The notes beneath the pieces are model-generated. The model had not been told where the DNA came from. It made no database searches and saw only the letters and a program-made list of their open reading frames with translations. DNA of 64,000 nucleotides from Rhododendron vialii (lineage: Eukaryota; Streptophyta; Magnoliopsida; Ericales; Ericaceae), in NCBI RefSeq assembly GCF_030253575.1, contig NC_080567.1, forward strand, positions 32,937,501 to 33,001,500, given 5' to 3'. Below, in pieces: positions 20,593 through 31,010 of the stretch. Position 1 is the first letter of the stretch. Every line of letters starts with the position of its first letter. The position numbers were made by a program, and so were the translations under genes.

Positions 20593-20954
20593 TTCAAAAA
20601 GTACGAGTTGTCCATCTTTCATCCTATAGGTCTTGATTGTTAAGATTCTTGATAATGGTTAGGCATTGTATAGATCGGCTTCTTGATTGAGCATTGTAGG
20701 AACATCGACCTAGGCAAAACTGTGTCACGCACAAACATGTATCAGAATTCAGACGATTCCAGATACAATTATGTTCAAAAAGTACGAGTAGTCCATTTTT
20801 CATCCTATAGGTCTTGATTGTTTTAGATCCTTGATAATTGTTGGGCATCGTATAGATCGGCTTCTTGATTGAGCATTGTATACAGGAACACAAATCTAGG
20901 CAAAACTGTGTCACATACAAACATGTATCAGACGATTCCGGATATAATTATGTT
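20593..20954 (+). repeat. Two tandem copies (181 bp) of the LecRK 3' flank module
   Basis: TTCAAAAAGTACGAG starts one copy at 20593 and the next at 20774; both carry GATCGGCTTCTTGATTGAGC and AAAACTGTGTCAC. The duplication is local to this pseudogene. It shows that the 3' flank of these genes tends to duplicate, as also seen at 33056. Confidence 0.85.
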
Positions 20955-21229
20955 CAAATTTGCGTTTCAAATTTTTATTCCTAGACTTTTCCTTTATGAT
21001 CTATAGGTTGGGAATTAGCTTGCTCTTCAGTAGTTGTAACGTTTGCTTCTTCTTGTTTTTTTTCTTTCTTTATTGGAAATGATATTAACCATTCCAATAT
21101 GAAAATGAATGTAAGTACAGGAGTAGTTCAAATTTTTTAATGAAAGTGGGTAATTATGTGAGGGCTAAAGTTAATTGCCATCCGCGTTTAAAATGGATTT
21201 CGTAAATTATGGGCGGACTCATACTAGAA

Positions 21230-22265
21230 TTTTGCCGTTCGTTTTTAACGTGGTGTGGCACCTAATTGATACGGATTATGAGACTTTGAAAATTATGGTT
21301 ACCTAATTGGATTGGAGGCAATAAATTTACAATGAAAATTTGAGGGATAGATGTAATTATTATTTTTGGTGGCCCCTGATAGTGGATGGTGAGATTGATC
21401 TTCCAAAATTAATTGAGGCGCGCATAAGCTGACTCGAACACTTGACTTATTAAAAGAATGAGGTTATTATTTGACAGGTGTTTGATAGGAGTTCTCAAGA
21501 CATAAAAGTTATTCATTGCAACAGTAAATGTAAATGAAAACGAAATCGAAATAGTTGAAGAATAGACTTCAACTTTTCTTTCAAAATGGTTTATAATCTG
21601 AAATATCGTCAGATGATTTCACTAATGAGATATTATTGATTGAGAGAAATTTTTTCACGGCTTCACGCAATATCAGTCGTCTAAAATATTTTTGGACGGT
21701 CAAGATTGATCTTCGTAAATTTTATTTATGGGAAGCCTGGTTAAAAGGTTTTTCTTTTATTGATTATGCCTTAGATTCAAAATCTTAAGATTGACATGCA
21801 AATCATACTTTATGTACGGAGGATCATTTCTGAAAGAATCAATAAATTTATAAAATATGAGTTTGTTGACACGTGTCCTTATAAGAGTTCTCCATGGCAA
21901 CAGTAAATGTAAATGAAAACGAAATAGTTGAAGAATACGACTTCAACTTTTTCAAAATGGTTTATAGTCTTAAATATCGTGGGATGACTTCAATAATGAG
22001 ATATTATTGATTGAGAGAAACTTATTTACGGCTTTACGCAATATCAGCCGTCTAAAATACTTTTGAACGGCCGAGATTGGCCGCTGTAAACTTTATTTAC
22101 AGGAAGCCCCGTTAAAAGGTTTTTCTCTTATTGATTATGCCTTAGATTCAAAATCTTAAGATTCACATGCAAATCATACTTTATGTACAGAGGATCATTT
22201 CTGAAAAAATCAATAAATTTATAAAAAATGGGTTTGTTGACACGTGTCCTTATAAGAGTTTTCCA
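21230..22265. repeat. LecRK distal 3' flank with a 379-bp tandem duplication
   Basis: ACAGTAAATGTAAATGAAAA begins at 21521 and again at 21900, giving two copies of about 379 bp (about 21500-21879 and 21880-22262). 21230-21480 and parts of the duplication are paralogous to 26150-26670 downstream of the next unit (shared TTTAACGTGGTG, ATGAGATATTATTGA). No coding sequence is supported. Confidence 0.75.
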
Positions 22266-22700
22266 TGGCAAAAGAAGCATTTTGATTAGGATATACTGAG
22301 ATTGAGTTAACAAACCATTAACGTTAAACATCCTTGGCGTCCGTCATCCAAACGAAATATCTTTCTTTTTTTGTTTTTTTGTCAAAATGGAGAAGATAAT
22401 AATAGCCGAGCAATACTTACATAACGGAATTCGTTACAAAAATCTCGGACAAAGCCAAACTAATAATCTAATTATTATAAATGAGAAAAATACAAAACAG
22501 TCGATATCATCAAATTTGACATCAAGTTTGCCTGCCGGCGGAGATTTGTTTTTCTAACTTATAAAAAGTGACAGTCTTTTTAAGTTTCACACGTGACATT
22601 TTATAATAGTTGAAAATCTACACACGTAACATATTTGAATCGGTTCACAATTAGGACTAATTCATCATTCAACATGCTAACCAAAAGAACTCTGGACGAA
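22266..22700. other. Intergenic remnants of LecRK flanks
   Basis: 22315-22345 and 22525-22560 hold flank fragments (ACCATTAACGTTAAACATCC, TTTGCCTGCCGGCGGAGATT) that recur at 27480-28760 and 55010-55060. 22662-22700 matches the sequence just upstream of the TATA-like box at 7471. Nothing coding is seen. Confidence 0.6.
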
Positions 22701-22948
22701 CAATAGAGGTACGGTACGATTCATGAAACTGGATTCATAAAATTGTCCATAAAAAATTTTGAACCGTTCAAAATGAATCTGGACGGTCCAGATTTTTTCG
22801 TGAACAATTTCATGGACCCTATTACTTTTGTGAATATGTCTACATACCACCAAACCAACCCCTGCCCAGCCACTGACCACAAATGTGGCAGTGGGACCCA
22901 TCTTTAATTTTGTCATAAACAAAAACAAAAAACGCTGAGGCTCGCGTC

Positions 22949-23490
22949 ATGCACCCCAGTTCCAACCACTTCTTCCACCACCTCTCACTCCCCCCAACCC
23001 TCCTCAACTCCCCCGGCGCCATATTCTTCTCCGGCGTCGGCAAGTTCCGCTTCGTCCCCCACAAGATCACCAAAATCCAAGCCTCCCTCTCTATCCGCTC
23101 CTCCTCCCTCTTCCCAACTCGACGCCCTCCACAGCGACATCGAATGGAGAATAAATTATATACACAAACAGTATATATATTTGTTTCTTCAAATCAATTA
23201 TATTGCGTCACATTATCATGTCCTATTATAATGATGATATCCTTGTGAATCATGATGTTCAACAAGGGCGGGAATAGTGAGTTGTTGAGGCTCGCAAGGT
23301 GGTGTACTTGATTAGCGTGACGTCGAGCGAGGCGAATGGGCTGGTGGGGTTGTGTGATTTGAATCTAGACTTGCCGCTGGAGCTAGAGGGAACTGTGCGC
23401 GTTCGATCTGGCGCCGGTGACGTCAACATCGACCCAGATGGTGTTTGGGGACACAATGGCGGTTGTGGTGGTAGTCGCCGGTGGTGATGG
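22949..23490 (+). pseudogene. Captured or degenerate gene fragments, unrecognised
   Basis: 22949-23150 reads MHPSSNHFFHHLSLPPTLL... and 23270-23490 reads ...VVYLISVTSSEANGLVGLC... in plus-strand frames with GC-rich, codon-like composition unlike the AT-rich surroundings. Between them lies AT-rich sequence resembling half of the MITE at 23856-24027, so they may once have been one exon. I do not recognise the family. There is no complete frame, and I infer that it is not expressed as a normal protein. Confidence 0.4.
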
Positions 23491-23569
23491 GGTCGCCTCT
23501 GGGCACGCATTGGGTCCTACTCTCTCTCTCTCTCTCTCTCTCTCCCCTTAAATTTGGGAGAATTTCAAA

Positions 23570-23707
23570 AATGATACTCACACAACAATTCAAATACAAC
23601 CTCTCACATATATGTGGGCTCCACATACACTACTATGTGTGAGTTCCATATGTATGTGAGAGGTTGTGTAAGTTGTTATGTTTGGATTATTGTGTGAGTA
23701 GCATTGT
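23570..23707. mobile_element. Small MITE, about 138 bp
   Basis: The ends ATGATACTCACACAACAATTC and the mirrored GTGTGAGTAGCATTG, plus CCTCTCACATA/TATGTGAGAGG further in, form a hairpin. It lies inside the larger insertion 22701-23824. It has no coding capacity. Confidence 0.65.
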
Positions 23708-23855
23708 TGGGCGAATTTACCCCTCTGTGTTTTCTTTTTTTGGCGGTAAAAGAGTGGGTCGCACCGCCACGTCAACCATCGGTGGTTGGGCGGGGGTTAA
23801 GTTTCATGGTACGTAGACTTGCTACTCGATGAATTCTTCAGTTGTTTTTCATGCG

Positions 23856-24027
23856 AATAAATTATATACACCGTCGGTGTAAATATTTATTTCCTCCAAA
23901 TCAATTATATTGTCCATCGTTGTTAAAATAGTAGTCTCAATTAATAGAACATGGCGATATGGCATAACGTAATTGATTTGAAGGAAAACAAATATTTGCA
24001 CCGGTGATGTAAATAATTTAAACTCAT
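23856..24027. mobile_element. MITE just upstream of the lectin-only gene
   Basis: The left end AATAAATTATATACACC...CCAAATCAATTATA and the right end TAATTGATTTG...TGATGTAAATAATTT are inverted copies of about 50 bp. A half copy lies at 23149-23225. It lies only about 30 bp upstream of the TATTTAAA box at 24055-24062, so it could affect promoter activity. Confidence 0.65.
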
Positions 24028-24111
24028 TTTTCTTTGGGTAAGTAATTCTTCGGCTATTTAAATGCCAAAAACTAATGCAAAACACACAACTCCCAATTTC
24101 GCCCTACAGCC

Positions 24112-24945
24112 ATGGCTATCTTCAACTTCCAAATCCTGCTATATTCTCTGTCCCTATCCTTCTGCATTCTATTTCCTCAAACAACTTCACTCACATTCAA
24201 CCTGACAAACTTAGGCAATCAAGATCAAAAGGCCAACATAAAAACGTTCGGAGCAGCCTATATCTCACCCGGAGGCCTCCAAGTCACCTCCAACGAACGC
24301 AGCGCCAATCTGCAGCAACAAGTTGGTAAAGCCACTTACATCGACCGTCTTCACCTCTGGGATAATTCCACTGGAAAATTAGCAGATTTCTCCACCCATT
24401 TCGTTTTCGTGATTGATTCGGAAGGGCGTCCCAATTTCGCCGATGGTCTCGCCTTCTTTCTCGCTCCAGATGGGTCGAAAATCACAGCTGGTGGTGCAAT
24501 AGGCCTCCCAATTGACCCAATTACGATAGTACCCACCAGCCCCTTTGTTGCTGTGGAGTTTGACACGTTCCAGAACGGTTGGGACCCGGTCAATGTCGGC
24601 CGGGCTCGTCATGTAGGTATCGATGTCAATTCTCTTACATCAAGTGTTACTGCTGTTTGGTCTTGTGCTCATGGGAGAGAGAATGAGGCTTGGATTAGGT
24701 ATGATTCAAGCTCATACAAATTGAGTGTATTTTTTACTGGTTATAATGGATATAATTCCAGAATGGAAGGTTCCATTGATTTCATTGTTGATCTGAGGAA
24801 TTACTTACCTGAATGGGTAACAATTGGGTTCTCAGCTTCAACAGGATCCTATTTTGAGCAGAATACTGTAAAATCATGGGAATTTAGTTCAAGTTTGGAA
24901 ATTGATGAGACAAAGATAATAGAGTTAGAGCTGAAGAATAAGTAA
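24112..24945 (+). CDS. Lectin-only LecRK derivative (secreted lectin?), 277 residues
   Basis: The ATG, signal peptide (about 1-26) and lectin domain (about 27-262) match the intact LecRK at 9158 without frameshift. The metal-site block VAVEFDTFQ...HVGIDVN and several glycosylation sites are present. After IDETK the frame leaves LecRK sequence and adds about ten new residues (IIELELKNK) from retroelement DNA before a stop. The membrane segment and kinase are absent. A product would be a soluble apoplastic lectin. The open frame over 830 bp and the retained TATTTAAA box 50 bp upstream argue for possible expression; the truncation argues for a pseudogene. The remaining C-terminal piece lies at 25316-25623. 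Confidence 0.6.
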   Translation: MAIFNFQILLYSLSLSFCILFPQTTSLTFNLTNLGNQDQKANIKTFGAAYISPGGLQVTSNERSANLQQQVGKATYIDRLHLWDNSTGKLADFSTHFVFVIDSEGRPNFADGLAFFLAPDGSKITAGGAIGLPIDPITIVPTSPFVAVEFDTFQNGWDPVNVGRARHVGIDVNSLTSSVTAVWSCAHGRENEAWIRYDSSSYKLSVFFTGYNGYNSRMEGSIDFIVDLRNYLPEWVTIGFSASTGSYFEQNTVKSWEFSSSLEIDETKIIELELKNK

Positions 24946-25315
24946 ACTTGAGTTGCTTTCCTAGCAGCTCATGAAAACCACATGGTTTACTGTTTGAGAT
25001 CAGGTGTGAGATTTGCTCAATAAATGTAAGTTTGTCGCATCTTTGTTTTTCTCTCTCTTGTTTAGCCTATAAATAGGCTTGTAATATAAATATGTAAGTA
25101 GCAAATAAGAGTGATCAAAGTGTGTGAGATCAGAGTGTAAGAGAAACCAAGTTTCTCAGTGAAATATGTAATTGAGGGTTTGTGAAATACAAAGTTTGCA
25201 TCGGTGGTATTAGAACACTAGGCTAATCCGACAAAACAAATCTCTCTCAAAAGCATACCTTCAACGTTCTACTGCTTTTTTTCACCCAGAAATTAGCACC
25301 CTCAAAACTGTGCTC
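24910..25315 (+). mobile_element. Retrotransposon LTR with primer-binding-like site replacing the kinase region
   Basis: The stretch has a TATA-like CCTATAAATAGG (25068), an LTR-like end TTTGCA (25197-25202) and, just after it, TGGTATTAGAAC, which resembles the initiator-Met tRNA primer site common in copia elements. It replaces LecRK sequence from the stalk to near the end of the kinase. The left LTR border is not visible. It probably supplies the stop codon and poly(A) signals of the lectin-only frame. Confidence 0.6.
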
Positions 25316-25623
25316 GGATTTTGATGAGCAAGAAACAAAACGATTGATGATTGTTGGTCTTGGTGCATGCTTGCCCGCATCACAATTTCCGGCCTAAAAT
25401 TAGACAGGCGATTCATGGGCTTAATTTTGGAGCTCCTCTGCCCATTCTGCCACAGAAACAGCCCACGCTATCGTTTTTTCATCCTCCGTTTAACCCAACC
25501 ACCACCAGTTCTGACACCAGCCAAGGCCGATATTCAAGCCATAGAACACAGATTCTTCCAAGTTCACCTCATCGATCTTCAACTGCTTCATCTCCCTCTA
25601 CATCACTTTTGAATAAAATGTAA
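25316..25623 (+). pseudogene. C-terminal LecRK remnant
   Basis: From DFDEQETKRLMIVGL onward this matches the end of the intact LecRK (HNFRPKIRQAIHGLNF, then the Ser/Thr-rich tail), with a frameshift near 25360. It ends at the expected stop, and the common 3' flank module follows (25623-25900). It is the distal end of the same gene as 24112-24945. Confidence 0.85.
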
Positions 25624-26671
25624 TTAAGCTGGTTCAAAAAATATATACGAGTAGTCCATTTTTCTTCCTATTGGTCTTGATTATTTAGATTCTTGATAGG
25701 CATTGTATAGTTCGGCTTCTCGATTGAGCATTGTAGGAATACAGATCTAAGCAAAATAGTGTCACATACGAACATGCATCAGACTGTTCCAGATACAATT
25801 ATTGTTGAACGAATCTGCGTTTCAAATTTTTATTCCTAGACTTTTCCTTTAGGATCTCTATGTTGGGAATTAGCTTGCTCTTCAGTAGTTGTAACTTTTG
25901 CTGCTTCTTTTTCTTTCAAATTTTTGAATGAAAGAGGGTTTTTATGAAAGGGCAGGAGTTGCGTTTAACCAATTTTTTCATCAAATTCAAATTTGACAAA
26001 AACATTTGATGAAGGGTTGGAAGTGGCCTTAACATGTGCAATACATCGAACATCTGCATGGCAGGAAATGATTTATTGTTCATGAAAACCAACATTTGCC
26101 CAATAAAAGCGAGGTCGACCTAGTATGGTGGTCTACCATCGAGTGGGAGACGTCGACGGTTGTATTTTATCTACGATTATGGTGGATGGTTAATCGGCGT
26201 TTAACGTGGTGCGGCACCTAATTGAGAAGGATTATGTGACTTTGACAATCACCTAATTGGATTTGAGGCAACAAAATTTAGAATTAACGTTTAAGGGACA
26301 TACATAGTTATTATTTCGTGGCCCCTGTTAGTGGACGGTGAGATTGATCTTTCAAAATTAATCGAGTTGCGCGTAAGCTAGTTCGGACACCTGACTTATC
26401 AAAGAATAAGGTTAATATTTGGCGGATGTTCGATCGATAGGAGTTCAACACTTAGAGCTCTTTCAGAACAACTACTGAAAATTAAGATTATTCATTGCAA
26501 CAATACAACTTTAATAAATGTTAATGAAAACGAAAGAGTTGAAGAATAGATTTCAACTCTCCGTTCAGAATGGTTTATAATCTGAAATATCATCGGATGA
26601 CATCACTAATGAGATATTATTGAATATGCTTTATAATCTAAATCTTACGATTAACATTCAAATCATACTTT
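25624..26671. repeat. LecRK 3' flank modules, copy of 20587-22265
   Basis: 25624-25900 repeats the proximal 3' flank and 26150-26670 the distal flank found after the previous unit. Nothing coding is supported. The match across more than 1 kb shows that the duplicated unit included distant downstream DNA. Confidence 0.7.
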
Positions 26672-27016
26672 AAGGCTTTTTGGCCATTGCATTGCACTAT
26701 CTACACGAAGAATGGGAGCAATTGTGGTGCATAGGGATGTAAAATCAAGAAATGTGATGTTGAAGTCAAATTTAAATGCCGAATTGGGAGATTTCAGGAT
26801 AATTTGCTAGGCTTGTTGATCACAAAAAAGAGTCAAGAACAACAATGGCGTCATAGACCATTATTCACGTTGCACCAGAATGTGTCAGCACAGCTAAAAC
26901 TGATAAGATTTTAATATGTCTATAGCTTTGGAGTCATAGCTTTGGAAATAGCATGTGGAAGAACACCAATTTGTCATGAGGGTGAAGAGGATGAGACAAC
27001 AAATTTGGTGGGGTGG
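26672..27016 (+). pseudogene. LecRK kinase fragment of the second subtype
   Basis: Read through frameshifts it encodes LHYLHEEWEQ, a catalytic-loop region HRDVKS and later EDETTNLV. The tail motif marks the same subtype as the pseudogenes at 35458, 52342 and 62714. It begins abruptly inside the kinase C-lobe and stops where a GGGGTGGG-type repeat begins. Several indels and an early stop make it non-functional. Confidence 0.8.
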
Positions 27017-27160
27017 GAATGAATACGACTGACCCCGTTCCTAAATCTGTATTCAATCCCTGTCGTCCCGCCCTGATCTCAACCGGGAAATTTCTTTAAC
27101 CCACCATCCCCCTCCCAAACGGGGAACAAAAATTCCCGTGAGGAATCGGGGATCCGAACC
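27017..27160. repeat. Dispersed GGGGTGGGAATG repeat
   Basis: The stretch from GGTGGGAATGAATACGAC to ATCGGGGATCCG also occurs at 39850-40010 and 54718-54870. It is a dispersed plant repeat, possibly a hAT-like MITE. Ends and target duplications could not be fixed. Confidence 0.5.
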
Positions 27161-27479
27161 TACATAATAATAAAAAAACCCTGCATTGTATTGTCCTGAC
27201 GAAGTTAAAAAAACAAGGCATCCTTGATGTTCAAAATATATTAGTGAAAAGTGGATTGTTGATGGCGTGGTTCTTGTAATACTGGACGATATCTACTTGT
27301 AGTTTAATTTCAGAGCGAATTTCACAGCGACGTTCATCATTCTGGGCCTCAAACTGGAATTACAAGGAAATTTTTAAGCCGACGATGAAAAATTTTCTTC
27401 ATACATTAAGTGGAAGTGCAAGTATGATATTCGCATCAACTCCGCTAGTGGACTTACTCAATACGTTATCCAAAGAATA

Positions 27480-28760
27480 GGTTACAAACTATTAACGTTT
27501 AACAATCCTTCGCCTTTGTCATCCAAAGGAAACATCTATGACATTTTCTTCGATGATTAGAGTTTACCAAAGTCTGTAGTCAAGTTTGCCTGCCGGCGGA
27601 GATTTGTTCCTCCATATATATTTAGCAATAACAAGTGATTTGGCATACTAGTGGACTTACTATATAGTTAGCATTAACAAGAGGTTTGGCATACTGTTGG
27701 ACTTGCTTAGGGTGTCTACAATGCTATAACAAAAATTGAATATTCAAAAAGTTGTCACATCAACTTTTAATTATTTATTTAAAAGATTAATAAGCTTGAC
27801 AATGTTGAGATTTACAATAATTCATAACTAAAAATTTATTTTCAGAAGAAAGAGATAGGGAGAGTTGGAAATAAATGTGAGTGAGTGGATCCATTGGTAA
27901 ATAGAAAGAGAGAGAGTAGTCCCCATTAAATTTGATTATCCAAAGAAAAAAAAAAGTTGCTAGTTTTGAAGGCCAAAATTTGATTATTGGCTAAGGGATT
28001 GCTATGTTTGGTTATATCAGATGCCGTTCCAGTTTTTGTTCTTTTTTCAAAAGTTCTTTTTCGTTAATTTTCAAACTCAAATATAACGAAAATGAAAAAT
28101 AATTTTTAAATTTTTTTTGCACCGTTTAAAAGATCTCAATGAGATCTATCAAACAAGATCCATATTGGTAGAAAAATTATTTGCGTAAACACATAATTTT
28201 TGACCTTGAAATTTATCTTCTTTTTCAAAAACCCACTTTTTCCAAAAGTGAAACGGGCTTGTGAGCCATATTTTGAATCAATATTACTAACTTTTTATTT
28301 CTTTTAGTTAAATTATGTTATTGTGGATACTCTTAACACGTCATTCAAAGAATGGGTACAATTAAACCTTTCAGGTTAAACATCATTCACCTTTATCGTC
28401 TAAAGGAAATATCCATCAAATTTTCTTAGACGACTAGACTTTGCAAAAGCTTGGCTTCAAGATTGCCTGTCAGCGAGGATTTGTTTTTCTATATTTATCT
28501 ATAATAGGGGATTTGTCTTGCTAATTGAATATAAATTCTTTCAGAATCTTGTCCTACGTCACTTAACACGTTACCCAAAGAATAGGTTACAAACCATTGA
28601 CATTAAACATCCTTTGCCTTTGTCATCCATAGGTAATATAATTAACATTTTCTTAATTAATTAGACGACTAGACTTTGCCAAAGAATAGACTTGTTTTTC
28701 TGTATTTAATTTTCCCGCCGGCATACACTTGTTTTTCTATATTTAGCAATCATGCAAGCG
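27480..28760. repeat. Degenerate repeats of LecRK far-3' flank
   Basis: The series GGTTACAAACCATT - TTGTCATCCAAAGG - ATTAGACTTTGCC - CTGCCGGCGGAGATTTG appears in parts at 27480-27620, 28360-28500 and 28555-28760, and again at 55000-55060. Within it, 28020-28260 is the second copy of the AT-rich repeat seen at 5690-5935. No gene is seen. Confidence 0.6.
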
Positions 28761-29411
28761 GACTTATCAGCCAATAACATTTTCTTAGATGATTAGACTT
28801 TACGAAAAAATTATAACTGTTAACCTATCATTTCTTTTTATCGAAGAACAACCCCACAGTCAAGCCACTAAATAGATCTGCCCACGCAACCTAAACCTCG
28901 AGGAGAACTAGCTATAGGACACCAGGATACTCACCCGATGAAAAATCGAACCCAGATCAAGGGAACTACTCTCAAGTCTGACACTCGCCCTTACCACTGG
29001 GACAACCCTTGTGTGTGTCTATAACATATACTTGTTATCGCTATTAAAGATAGTATAGATTGTACAACGTAGAGTTCTCGTACGATGTAGTATAGATAAC
29101 ATAGAGTAGATAGTATAGATTGGACTGTGTAGAATTCTCTCACTTTTATCACTTTTAAGAATTAACTTTTCGCAACCACGTGGCTCCTCACAAAAGTGTC
29201 TCTGCAATAATATAATATAATCTGCAATGCATAGAAACTTTTTAAGCAGACAATCAAAAGTAATTTTTATTAGTACATTAAGTGCAACTGCAAGTACATA
29301 TGATATGCGACACTCCGCCAGAAGTATTGTCCCATCATACAGTTATTTATAGAGAGGAATATATATACTACTGCACCTAGGCGGGGCCAAAACTAAGAAA
29401 TTAACGTACTC
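28761..29411. other. Non-coding stretch
   Basis: It contains a GTATAGATTG-type short repeat at 29048-29125 and, at 28930-28995, a stretch resembling the degenerate tRNA-like ends of old repeats. No reading frame with family features is seen. Confidence 0.5.
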
Positions 29412-29560
29412 CACTATAAGAAATTACAAATACGGCGATCAAATACCAAGACTAATGAAATATTTAGTCGCCGAAATCTAACACTTAGGCAACCAACGGA
29501 AAATTTTGTCGCTGAAACTAAATACTTAGGTGACAAAAAATATGGTATACTTTCCATAGT
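29412..29560. mobile_element. Left end of a CACTA-like element
   Basis: CACTATAAGAAATTAC followed by GGCGA/GTCGCC-type subterminal repeats resembles the CACTA ends at 18569 and 60452. No matching right end is visible, and a different inverted-repeat element starts at 29563. It is a truncated copy. Confidence 0.5.
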
Positions 29561-29562
29561 TT

Positions 29563-30722
29563 AAGGCAAGTGATGGCCACGATAGATTTTGCTCCTGCCA
29601 CGACATTTTGTACTATTAGACAATTTTATCCTCATGCGAGGGTGCACAATTACACATAGAATTCTACAGACATTTTCTCTCTCTCCTAGGCACTTTCCCA
29701 AGGCCAAAAGTACCCACTTTCTTCGCTCCCTCGTCTTCACCATTTCCGGTGGCAAAGATGGCTCACCTAACGGCAAAGACCACTTCCTTTCAACCGATTT
29801 CCATCTTTTGAAGTTTCAAATTTTTTCGAACCAGCAATCGTAATCCTAACCCGCCTCAAATCTATGAATAATATCACATGAGCATTTGATAGTCTGTTTC
29901 GTGGTAGCAATTAAAGGTTTGTAGTAAATTTGTTCGGCTGATATTTTACGTAAATCGAAGCTCCAATGGCGCGATACAACGATCCCAGGGGTTTTACTTA
30001 TTTCAAAGGGTGTAGTTTTTTTGGTTGAATAGGTGGCCTTTTTAGAGGGTGCAATTGAAATAGCAAGACAATTTCATGAAAGCCAGCGAACGTGGAGATT
30101 TTGGGCTCCATGGGGAACAAGTGAAGTATGGAGACCACAGAGAATGAGGAGTATGAACACAGTTTCATAATTTCCATTCACGACGATGGTTGTTCCCGTC
30201 GATTAATTATTGGCAATAGAGATCGTCGCTGGAACCCAAAGCTAGAGAAGAAAGAGATGAAAATATATATATATGGGGTGGAAACTCCGGCTTTGTATTG
30301 AACCCATGGAAAGGAAAGGAAAGGAAAAGAAAGAAAAATTTAAAAAATTTCCCTTTCATTGTTTTGTTAGAAGAAAAAAAGTGAAAAAAAATAAGAATTT
30401 CAAGTATAGTGAATCATAAATTTTCTCTCTCATTTTTCTCTCATTTTCCTCCTCTTCTATTTTCCTTTCTTTTCCTTTCTTTTCCTTTTCTTTCCATGGG
30501 TTCCAAACAGATTCAAGGGAGGCAAAGGACGATGTGAGGAGTGAGAAGGTGAGGACGGCAGAAGAAATGTACAGTACTAGAGAGAGAGAGATGAGACTTC
30601 GGTTCAGTTTCAAGAGCATGAAAAGCATAGAATATTCTTTCCAAGAAGAGGGGTATAATTGTCAAATTGTACAAAACATCGTGGCAGAATAAAAAACACT
30701 CTTGGCATAATGTCTACCCTTT
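29563..30722. mobile_element. Element with about 75-bp inverted repeats, carrying a nested MITE
   Basis: The left end contains TGCCACGACATTTTGTAC and the right end its inverted counterpart (GTACAAAACATCGTGGCA), with similarity extending to both edges. No target duplication could be fixed. A nested element of about 204 bp (30300-30503) has inverted ends GAACCCATGGAAAGG and CCTTTTCTTTCCATGGGTTC. The frames inside are not recognisable genes. It lies just upstream of the LecRK at 31011. Confidence 0.6.
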
Positions 30723-31010
30723 AATTAAATGATATGATTAGTAAACTCATCCCTAAAACGGGAAACAAATTTAATTGGTCTTCCATTCGGATAGCTTACC
30801 TTAACATTTTGCAAAGTATTCCACACGGTTTTTCTTTTTCTTTTTTTGTTTTTGGGTCAACCGAAATAGAATAACTATGTCTAACGCGTTACATTACGAT
30901 ATCAACGAATATGTAAACTCAGTAAGTGATGAGTTTGCGAAAACTTTTTCCTCATCCCCGTTTTCGCTCATCTAAGTGAAAATCCTAGCTCCGCCCAAAC
31001 AGCTAAAATA
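30723..31010 (+). promoter_or_regulatory. Upstream region of the second intact LecRK
   Basis: This 288-bp stretch lies between a transposon and the ATG at 31011. It lacks the upstream module and the TATTTAAA box of the other copies, so this gene probably has a different promoter. No clear TATA box is seen within 100 bp of the ATG. Confidence 0.4.

Larger units (their letters stand above)
22701..23824. mobile_element. Insertion in a LecRK promoter carrying gene-like fragments (possible Pack-MULE)
   Basis: The upstream sequence of the pseudogene at 7530 is continuous where this copy is split, so 22701-23824 is an insertion of about 1.1 kb. The flanks CTGGACGAA (22692-22700) and CTCGATGAA (23825-23833) agree at 7 of 9 positions, which suggests an aged 9-bp duplication. 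The ends share only weak inverted similarity (TACG..., CATGAAACT). It contains two GC-rich gene-like pieces, a (TC)12 tract at 23521-23544 and a small MITE at 23570-23707. The assignment to Mutator-like elements is inference. Confidence 0.45.

Noticed and set aside
29561-29843. Frames on both strands near 29.6-29.8 kb
   Set aside because: They lie at the end of an inverted-repeat element and have no recognisable domain.
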